Of a DNA stretch of 39,672 bases, positions 32,452-39,672 are shown in pieces (position 1 is the first letter of the stretch; the number at the start of each line of letters is the position of its first letter). Below the pieces are notes generated by a model. The model was not told where the DNA came from, ran no database searches, and worked only from the letters and a program-made list of their open reading frames with translations. Origin of the DNA: Candidatus Lustribacter telmatis (GTDB lineage Bacteria > Vulcanimicrobiota > Vulcanimicrobiia > Vulcanimicrobiales > Vulcanimicrobiaceae); assembly GCA_003164045.1 (NCBI GenBank), contig PLRU01000051.1, forward strand, positions 145,093 to 184,764, written 5' to 3'. Position numbers and translations under genes: made by a program.

Positions 32452-32525
32452 TGCGGTCGGAGGGACTCGAACCCCCAACCTACAAGTTCGTAGCCTGTTG
32501 CTCTATCCAATTGAGCTACGACCGC
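32452..32525 (-). tRNA. tRNA-Arg(ACG)
   Basis: 74-nt cloverleaf. The acceptor stem GCGGTCG pairs perfectly with CGACCGC, discriminator A, no encoded CCA. D arm GCTCAATTGGATAGAGC; anticodon arm ACAGG-CTACGAA-CTTGT gives anticodon ACG; T loop TTCGAGT. The A34 of this tRNA is the classical target of TadA, whose gene is at 23400-23810. Confidence 0.96.
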
Positions 32526-32596
32526 ATGTTCCGTTGTCGCATCGGCGACCCGTCATGGTACGCCGCGGGAACTGCGTTCCCTCCTGAAGCGAGATC

Positions 32597-32685
32597 AGGA
32601 GAGAGAGGGATTCGAACCCTCGATACGGTGTTATCCGTATAACGATTTAGCAAACCGTCGCCTTCAGCCGCTCGGCCATCTCTCC
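32597..32685 (-). tRNA. tRNA-Ser(GCT)
   Basis: Class II tRNA. The acceptor stem GGAGAGA pairs with TCTCTCC; the anticodon arm ACGGT-TTGCTAA-ATCGT gives anticodon GCT; the long variable arm TATACGGATAACACCGTA is typical of serine; T loop TTCGAAT. No encoded CCA. The discriminator is U, as in the other serine tRNA of this window. Confidence 0.95.
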
Positions 32686-32767
32686 GCGTCGGCATGGGGC
32701 GTTCTCTCCACTAGTACTCGCACCCTGGCAAGACTCCGCGACGGGCAGCGAGCAAAGATTCAACTGT

Positions 32768-35122
<2,355 letters not shown>

Positions 35123-35433
35123 CGCCGCGCTAACATAGTATCTTCGCGCCTACGCGCTCACAGGGTAGCTTCGCGCCTTCGCGCTCACAACGCAAGTTAT
35201 AGCGGTGTAGCGTTTATCATTTGTCATCCAGAGCGCAGCGCCGAAGGCGCGGAGTCGAAGGACAGCCGCTCAGCGACAACGATTGAGGCGGTCCCTCGAC
35301 TACGGTTCGCTCCGCGAACCTGCGCTCGGCATGACAAAAAAACCGTGACACGCATTGTGAGCGCGTAGGCGCGAAGTGTCCACGTGAGCGCGTAGGCGCG
35401 AAGCGTTTACGCTTGCCCCGATCCCTGGCGCGG
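35123..35433. repeat. Nested inverted-repeat region around a REP-like palindrome
   Basis: Gene-free 311 nt. Two copies of CTTCGCGCCTACGCGCTCAC lie on the left (35142-35161 exact; 35169-35188 with one change) and two exact inverted copies on the right (35357-35376 and 35384-35403). Between them, 35220-35336, is a second complete copy of the palindromic repeat of 23267-23385, with arms TTTGTCATCCAGAGCGCAG and CTGCGCTCGGCATGACAAA. No open frame of interest and no tRNA is inside. It lies between convergent genes, where it could act as a transcription barrier. Confidence 0.85.
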
Positions 35434-35742
35434 TTATTTTTCGGTTTCGGGTTCCGGCGGGGCCGACTCTTCGGCGAGGACGAAGAAATCGTCGAGGATC
35501 TCTTGCGCTAGCTCGTCGTCGTCGAGCAGCGTGCCGACGTCGTCGGTGACGACGAACTCGTCGGCTGACTCGCTGTAACATACCGCGTAGGCATTCTTCT
35601 CGTCGTCCTCGACCAAACCGACGACTTCGAACTCCAGCGACTTGCCGTCGTTCGTCTCGATGACGAGGATATCGCGCAGCTCCAGCGGTCCGCTTTCGCC
35701 GTCCTCGCCGGTCCCGTTTCCGGCGCCGTTCGAACCTTCGAT
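35434..35742 (-). CDS. DUF1292-type small acidic protein (YrzB-like), probable ATC start
   Basis: About 102 residues. The frame encodes LELRDILVIETNDGKSLEFE, VVGLVEDDEKNAYAVCYSES and a Glu/Asp-rich tail, the DUF1292 pattern. Its first ATG/GTG/TTG-type codon is TTG 35616, which would remove the first beta strands. Upstream a strong GAGGAG (35749-35754) lies 6 nt before ATC 35742 (another ATC is at 35745), and no other start is possible. The neighbours fit: in Bacillus subtilis the order is ruvX (yrrK), yrzB (DUF1292), mltG (yrrL). Here it follows mltG by 17 nt as the last gene of the run. Function unknown. Confidence 0.78.
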   Translation of the reverse strand: MEGSNGAGNGTGEDGESGPLELRDILVIETNDGKSLEFEVVGLVEDDEKNAYAVCYSESADEFVVTDDVGTLLDDDELAQEILDDFFVLAEESAPPEPETEK

Positions 35743-35748
35743 GATGGT

Positions 35749-35754
35749 CTCCTC
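35749..35754 (-). promoter_or_regulatory. Strong ribosome-binding site in front of an ATC codon
   Basis: GAGGAG on the minus strand, 6 nt before ATC 35742 and 3 nt before ATC 35745. No ATG, GTG or TTG follows in the DUF1292 frame for over 120 nt, which makes the ATC the likely start. Confidence 0.65.
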
Positions 35755-35759
35755 AAGAA

Positions 35760-36764
35760 TTAGTGCAGGTAGCGTTCGACGTTCGCGTTGTGCTCTTCGA
35801 GCGTCTTCGCGAACGCATGGTGTCCGTTACCCTTGTAGACGTAAAACAGATACTGCGAATGGACGGGAGCGAACGCCGCGTCGATCGAGGCCTTACCCGG
35901 ATTGGCGATCGGCGTTGGCGGGAGACCGGTATGGCGATAGGTGTTGTAGGGCGAGTCGATCTCGAGGTCGCGGCGCGTGATCACCGTGTGGTGTTCGGGA
36001 AAGACGTATTCGATCGTTGCGTCGACTTCGAGCGGCATTCCCGCACGTAGCCGATTGTAGTAGACACCGGCCATGAGCGGCCGTTCGTCGTCCGCCTGGG
36101 CCTCACGCTCGATCAATGAGGCAAGCGTGATCACTTGCGGGACATCGAGGCCGAGCGCTCGTGCCTTGGAGGCCGCATTCGCTGGCAGCTCGTGAAAAAA
36201 CTGGTCGGTGAGGATGCGCGCGATCCGGTCGGGCGCGGCGCCGACCGGAACCAGGTAGGTGCTCGGAAACAGATAGCCTTCGAGCGACGGGGTCAACGTG
36301 CCGTCAACATTAAGCCGCGTGCGGGCGGCATAACGATCGAAGGCGGCGGCATCGCCGAGCGAACGGGCCGCGAGGCGCGTGCCGATCTGACGGGCAGTGA
36401 AGCCCTCGGGAAACGTTACCCACACCGCGTCCGCGGTGCCGCTGACGAGCCGTCGCAAGATCTCATCGCTCGTTTGGTGGGCCGGGAAGCGAAACTGACC
36501 GGACTGGACGTCGCCTTCGTCATTACGCAAGCGCGCTAGGATGCGAAACGCCACCGGATGGGCCAGAATGCCGGCGCCCGCAAGTCCCGAGACGACGTCG
36601 CCCAGCGTGGATCCGCGCGGCACGATGAACGTCGTCGCTGCCGCCGGCTGCGACCGGTCGCCGTAGACCGCATCGCGGAACCACAGCCCCGCAGCGGCGA
36701 CGATCACGCCGGCGGCAACGATAATAGCGATCGCCGTATTGACGAGCGCGCGAACCGGTTTCAC
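35760..36764 (-). CDS. mltG: Endolytic murein transglycosylase MltG (YceG-like)
   Basis: 334 residues from GTG 36762-36764, overlapping the ruvX stop by 4 bp. An N-terminal membrane helix (about 9-29) anchors it in the inner membrane. A LysM-like part (FIVPRGSTLGDVVSGLAGAG) precedes the catalytic region with PEGFTARQIGTRLA, TPSLEGYLFPSTYLV (the Glu of LEGYLFP is catalytic), ITLASLIEREAQADDERPL, and AGVYYNRLRAGMPLEVDATI, followed by SPYNTYRHTGLPPTPIANPG. It cuts nascent glycan strands and sets their length. Same context as in other bacteria, beside ruvX. Confidence 0.96.
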   Translation of the reverse strand: MKPVRALVNTAIAIIVAAGVIVAAAGLWFRDAVYGDRSQPAAATTFIVPRGSTLGDVVSGLAGAGILAHPVAFRILARLRNDEGDVQSGQFRFPAHQTSDEILRRLVSGTADAVWVTFPEGFTARQIGTRLAARSLGDAAAFDRYAARTRLNVDGTLTPSLEGYLFPSTYLVPVGAAPDRIARILTDQFFHELPANAASKARALGLDVPQVITLASLIEREAQADDERPLMAGVYYNRLRAGMPLEVDATIEYVFPEHHTVITRRDLEIDSPYNTYRHTGLPPTPIANPGKASIDAAFAPVHSQYLFYVYKGNGHHAFAKTLEEHNANVERYLH

Positions 36765-37186
36765 GCGCGGGCGCGGGCCAAGTACGTTTCGAGGATCATT
36801 GCGGCGGCCAACTTATCCACGACCGTCTTGCGCTTTGCGCGCGAGACATCGGCGCCGATCAGCGATTTTTGGACCGCGGCCGTCGTAAGCCGTTCGTCGA
36901 CCCGTTCGATCCGGCCGTCGAACCCACGCGCGAGATGCGCGACGAACGCGTCGATGTTCTCGGCCGCAATCCCGCGCGTCCCGGCCATCGTCAGCGGGTC
37001 GCCGACGACGATCGTACGCGCATCGCGTTCGCGCGCGATCGCGACGATCGTGGCGACGTCGTCACGCACGTTCGTGCGTTCGATCGTGTCGTGCGGAAAC
37101 GCAAACGTGCCCTGCGGGTCGCTCACCGCGACGCCGATACGTTTTGAACCAACGTCGAGCGCTACGACGCTGCCATCGATCGGCAC
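36761..37186 (-). CDS. ruvX: Putative pre-16S rRNA nuclease / Holliday-junction resolvase-like RuvX (YqgF)
   Basis: 141 residues from GTG 37184-37186, overlapping the recO stop (TAGTG). The RNase H-like fold is clear: VVALDVGSKRIGVAVSDP with the catalytic Asp near residue 10, TIVVGDPLTMAG, RIERVDERLTTAAVQKSLIG and VVDKLAAAMILETYL with a C-terminal Asp. It acts in ribosomal RNA 5' maturation and possibly in recombination. Member of the recO-ruvX-mltG run. Confidence 0.95.
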   Translation of the reverse strand: MPIDGSVVALDVGSKRIGVAVSDPQGTFAFPHDTIERTNVRDDVATIVAIARERDARTIVVGDPLTMAGTRGIAAENIDAFVAHLARGFDGRIERVDERLTTAAVQKSLIGADVSRAKRKTVVDKLAAAMILETYLARARA

Positions 37187-37926
37187 TAGGGTGCGAACGC
37201 GTCCAGGAATGCACGCGCTTTCGGCCGCCGGCCCAGATGGAACGTCACCAGATCGTCGATCGCGCGCGCCACCTTGGGGGTTGCATTGATCGCAGCCCGC
37301 ATGCCCGCTGCGCGCGGAGCGCCGAGCGCGCGAAAGTTCTCAACGTCCGCGACGTCGAGCGAATGCATATCGCCGCGTGCGCCGTAGCAGCCCTCGCAGC
37401 CAAGACCTCCGGCGTCGATGTCCATCCACGCGCCGTGATCGTTGAACGGGCCGCCGCAACGGATGCACGCGTCGTCCGGCGGTGCGAGCCCGAGCGCGTG
37501 CAGCAGCCGCAGTTCGAACCGCGGGACGAGCGCCGACGGAGAAGCCGACGCGGCGATCGCCGGCGACGCATTCGAAAGCAGCGCGTAGATTTCATCGAGC
37601 GGCAGATCGGGTTCGCAGAACATATCGACGATTTCGGCGATCAGCGAAGCCGCCGCCAACGCGCGCGGCTCGGTCAATCCCGTCCAATGCGAACGCACGG
37701 TGACGGCCGACGTGATGATGTCGAGAGAGCGTCCGCGATGCAACGTCATCGTCGACTCGGTCAGCAACTCGAGGCGGCCGCCGAGCGAGTTCTTCGTGCG
37801 CCGCACGCCCTTGCCGACCGCGTCAACTTTACCCGCAATGCGGGTGAAGAGCGTGAAAATCTTATCCGCTTCACCGAGGTTCCGCGAGCGCAAGACGATC
37901 GCATCGGTCGTGTACGTGCGTTCGAT
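37186..37926 (-). CDS. recO: DNA repair protein RecO, probable ATC start
   Basis: 246 residues if it starts at ATC 37924-37926. The frame encodes the typical N-terminus, TYTTDAIVLRSRNLGEADKI with FTLFTRIAGKVDAVGKGVRR, an OB fold. It then has the helical domain (LIAEIVDMFCEPDLPLDEIY) and the zinc finger with CIRCGG and LGCEGC. The conserved TDAIVLRS region has no ATG, GTG or TTG before it except codons about 90 residues upstream inside cdd. The ATC shares its first base with the cdd stop (TAATC), exactly like the TAATG overlaps elsewhere in this window, and AGGGA (37934-37938) is 7 nt upstream. RecO loads RecA at gaps with RecR. Confidence 0.9.
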   Translation of the reverse strand: MERTYTTDAIVLRSRNLGEADKIFTLFTRIAGKVDAVGKGVRRTKNSLGGRLELLTESTMTLHRGRSLDIITSAVTVRSHWTGLTEPRALAAASLIAEIVDMFCEPDLPLDEIYALLSNASPAIAASASPSALVPRFELRLLHALGLAPPDDACIRCGGPFNDHGAWMDIDAGGLGCEGCYGARGDMHSLDVADVENFRALGAPRAAGMRAAINATPKVARAIDDLVTFHLGRRPKARAFLDAFAP

Positions 37927-38342
37927 TAGCCGTTCCCTCGCACGGCATCGAGACTCGCGGCATCGAACGCTACGGGCAGCAGCGCTCCCAGCGTCGTATC
38001 GCTCCAGCTGCCGTCGGCCCGCGCATAGGTGAGCGGAACATCGGGCGTGCCGAACTCGGCCAGAACTTGCCGGCACGCACCGCACGGCGGCGTCGTGACG
38101 CCGTCGGGTCCGGTAACGGCTACCGCTGCGATCTCGCGCGCACCGGCGAGCACCGCCGCGAAGACGGCCGTCCGCTCGGCGCAAATTGCGAGCCCGTAGG
38201 ATGCGTTCTCGATGTTCGCACCGGTGAAGCGGCGGCCGTCAGTCGTCTCCACCGCTGCGCCGACAGTGAAGTGCGAGTACCGGGCGTATGCGTTCTCGCG
38301 TGCCGCACGCGCGGCGACACGCAGTTCAGCGAGGTCGGGCAT
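37926..38342 (-). CDS. cdd: Cytidine deaminase
   Basis: 138 residues from ATG 38340-38342, overlapping the CBS-domain gene by 17 bp; no clear Shine-Dalgarno sequence, so translation is probably coupled. The enzyme converts cytidine and deoxycytidine to uridines. Marks of the short, tetrameric type: YARYSHFTVGAAVETTDGRR, FTGANIENASYGLAICAERT (the zinc Cys and catalytic Glu of CAER), and TTPPCGACRQVLAEFG with the two other zinc cysteines. Neighbours are a CNNM/CBS protein and recO, as in many bacterial genomes. Confidence 0.95.
   Translation of the reverse strand: MPDLAELRVAARAARENAYARYSHFTVGAAVETTDGRRFTGANIENASYGLAICAERTAVFAAVLAGAREIAAVAVTGPDGVTTPPCGACRQVLAEFGTPDVPLTYARADGSWSDTTLGALLPVAFDAASLDAVRGNG
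37934..37938 (-). promoter_or_regulatory. recO: Ribosome-binding site for the recO ATC start
   Basis: AGGGA on the minus strand, inside the 3' end of cdd, lies 7 nt before ATC 37926. It supports the ATC as the start of recO. Confidence 0.6.
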
Positions 38343-39672
38343 CGGAGGACGCCGGCGCTTCATCGGTACCGTTGGCATGCGCCTTTCCATTCCTGAACAC
38401 GCGCACAGCGAGGATGCGGCGACCGCGCGTGCGATCGACCCGCAGGCGAACGCCGTCAATGGCGGCGATCTCTTCGCCCTCGTGCGGCAAGCGGCCGAAG
38501 AGTCCGACCGTGTAGCCGCCGATCGTCTCGAAGTCTTCGTGCGGCAGATCCAAGTCCAACGCGGCGTTGACATCCTCGATGTTCGTTCCCGCCTCGACGA
38601 TCGCTTCGTCATCGCTGACCTTGCGGATCGATTCTTCTTCGCCTTCGTCGTGTTCGTCGCGAATCTCGCCAACGATCTCCTCGAGCAAATCTTCCATCGT
38701 TACGAGGCCGGCCGTTCCGCCGTACTCATCAACCACGATCGCCAGCGAATATTTGCCGCGCTGCATTTCGCGCAGCAATTCGGAGATGCGTTTGCTTTCC
38801 GGAACGTGCGCAACCGTGCGCATCAGGCCACGCAGCGACGAACTGGCAATCGTGCCGTTGGCCAGCGCGATCAACAATTCGCGATCGTGCACGACGCCGA
38901 TGACGTTATCGATCGTCTCATCGAAGACCGGCAGCTTCGAGTAGCCGTCGCGAATCACGAGATCGAGCGCGCGTTTCGGCGCCGCACTCGCCGGGACGGC
39001 GATCATATCGGGGCGCGGGGTCATCACCTCGCGCACGATCGTGTCGCCGAACTCGATGATCGAGTGGATCAGGGCACGCTCCTCGGTCTCGATGACGTCC
39101 CCTTCGAGGGCCACATCGGCCATGGCCAGCAGTTCGGACTCGGTCACGTGGGATCCGAGGTACCCGCCCTTCTGGCCGATGAGGAGGTTGGCCAGGCCGA
39201 TCAGTGCACCCGACACCATCCTGATCGGCCAGAAGCCGACCAGCGCCGACACCAGGGGTGCACTGAGCAGTGCTGCCCGTTCCGGGTGGTGCACGGCCCA
39301 GTTCTTGGGGACGGCCTCACCGAGGACGAAGATGACCACGATCTCGAACACGGTGGCGGCCAGCACGCCCCACGCCCCGAACCAGCTGGCGGCCAGAACG
39401 CCCACCAGCGTGGCCACCACCAGCTGGCAGATCAGCACCAGCAGGAGGAGCGGATTGAGGAACCCCTGCGGGTTCTCGGTGAGGCGCACCAGGACCTTCG
39501 CCCCGCGCCGTCCGTCGTCCACCAGGGCCATCGCCTTGGCCCGGCTCATCCGGACCAGGCTGGTCTCGGCCAGGGCCAGCATCGCCGAGGCCGCCAGGAG
39601 CACCAGCACGACGACGAGCAGGGCCACGTCGCCGGCGCTGACGTTGACGCCGGAGGTTGCCACCAACAAGCC
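38326..39672 (-). CDS. CNNM/CBS-domain membrane protein (CorC/HlyC family), 5' end near or beyond window edge
   Basis: At least 447 residues; TTG codons at 39669 and 39666 are possible starts, but the frame is open to the edge. The N-terminal CNNM (DUF21) domain has four membrane segments, including GDVALLVVVLVLLAASAMLA and VLGEAVPKNWAVHHPERAA. Two CBS motifs follow (TIVREVMTPRPDMIAVPAS; HVPESKRISELLREMQRG with VVDEYGGTAGLVTMEDLLEE), then the CorC_HlyC domain (EDFETIGGYTVGLFGRLPHE). The family is linked to magnesium or cobalt efflux. Codon style changes inside the gene at about 39060-39080, at the conserved EFGDTIVREVMTPRPDM stretch; see findings. Confidence 0.9.
   Translation of the reverse strand, partial: GLLVATSGVNVSAGDVALLVVVLVLLAASAMLALAETSLVRMSRAKAMALVDDGRRGAKVLVRLTENPQGFLNPLLLLVLICQLVVATLVGVLAASWFGAWGVLAATVFEIVVIFVLGEAVPKNWAVHHPERAALLSAPLVSALVGFWPIRMVSGALIGLANLLIGQKGGYLGSHVTESELLAMADVALEGDVIETEERALIHSIIEFGDTIVREVMTPRPDMIAVPASAAPKRALDLVIRDGYSKLPVFDETIDNVIGVVHDRELLIALANGTIASSSLRGLMRTVAHVPESKRISELLREMQRGKYSLAIVVDEYGGTAGLVTMEDLLEEIVGEIRDEHDEGEEESIRKVSDDEAIVEAGTNIEDVNAALDLDLPHEDFETIGGYTVGLFGRLPHEGEEIAAIDGVRLRVDRTRGRRILAVRVFRNGKAHANGTDEAPASSDARPR

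Noticed and set aside
32451..32642. 63-codon plus-strand frame between 32451 and 32642
   Set aside because: It is antisense to tRNA-Arg and part of tRNA-Ser.

Overview
This GC-rich chromosomal window looks like part of a diderm, probably uncultivated, soil-type bacterium. Support comes from a C-terminally anchored beta-barrel outer-membrane protein, several lipoproteins, dense gene packing with TGATG/ATGA/TAATG overlaps, a rapZ-yvcK pair whose YvcK has N-terminal membrane helices, and a recO-ruvX-mltG-DUF1292 block. The style fits Candidatus Eremiobacterota (WPS-2) or a neighbouring phylum. That is an inference; no marker gene in the window settles it. No phage, insertion sequence or CRISPR array was seen.

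Layout. 1-3037: VOC and GNAT enzymes, then a nitrate/taurine-type substrate-binding protein divergent from a two-domain VOC protein. 3017-5910: two divergent lipoproteins, one with Ig-like repeats and one with a seven-repeat Vgb-type propeller. 5914-9078: a tightly coupled four-gene minus-strand operon (Cas2/SinR-like protein, luciferase-like monooxygenase, substrate-binding protein, DsrE-like protein). 9139-9601: tRNA-Ala(GGC) and RNase P RNA 7 nt apart. 9639-14352: a PDZ/membrane/GAF protein, a DUF1858-like protein, DUF2203, rapZ and yvcK. 14294-22269: an eight-gene minus-strand run (MaoC hydratase, porin-like protein, response regulator, histidine kinase, M61 peptidase, DUF5069, small lipoprotein, glycerate kinase). 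22306-24288: an unknown protein, tRNA-Ser(CGA), a palindromic repeat, and the minus-strand group tRNA-Met, 83-aa zinc-site protein, tRNA-Arg(CCG), tadA. 24445-28075: an Fe-S/molybdopterin dehydrogenase pair and a third substrate-binding protein. 28124-32322: a nitroreductase and a branched-chain amino-acid type ABC transporter with a fused LivH-LivM permease. 32452-32685: tRNA-Arg(ACG) and tRNA-Ser(GCT). 32768-35122: a hybrid histidine kinase. 35123-35433: a nested inverted-repeat region. 35434-39672: housekeeping run of a CNNM/CBS membrane protein, cdd, recO, ruvX, mltG and a DUF1292 protein.

Three themes stand out. (a) Three orphan NitT/TauT-type substrate-binding proteins each sit beside an oxidoreductase and have no permease or ATPase, suggesting small-molecule uptake and oxidation modules; the 5914-9078 operon is a candidate organosulfur system. 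(b) recO, the DUF1292 gene and probably glycerate kinase lack any ATG/GTG/TTG that would include their conserved N-termini, but each has an in-frame ATC at a suitable place; for recO and DUF1292 the ATC has a good ribosome-binding site. (c) tadA lies directly behind a tRNA-Arg gene, and its classical substrate tRNA-Arg(ACG) is also in the window.

The last ~600 bases differ visibly in codon style from the rest. The switch lies inside a highly conserved stretch of the CNNM/CBS gene, so the right-hand end may be an assembly chimera or a recombined segment.
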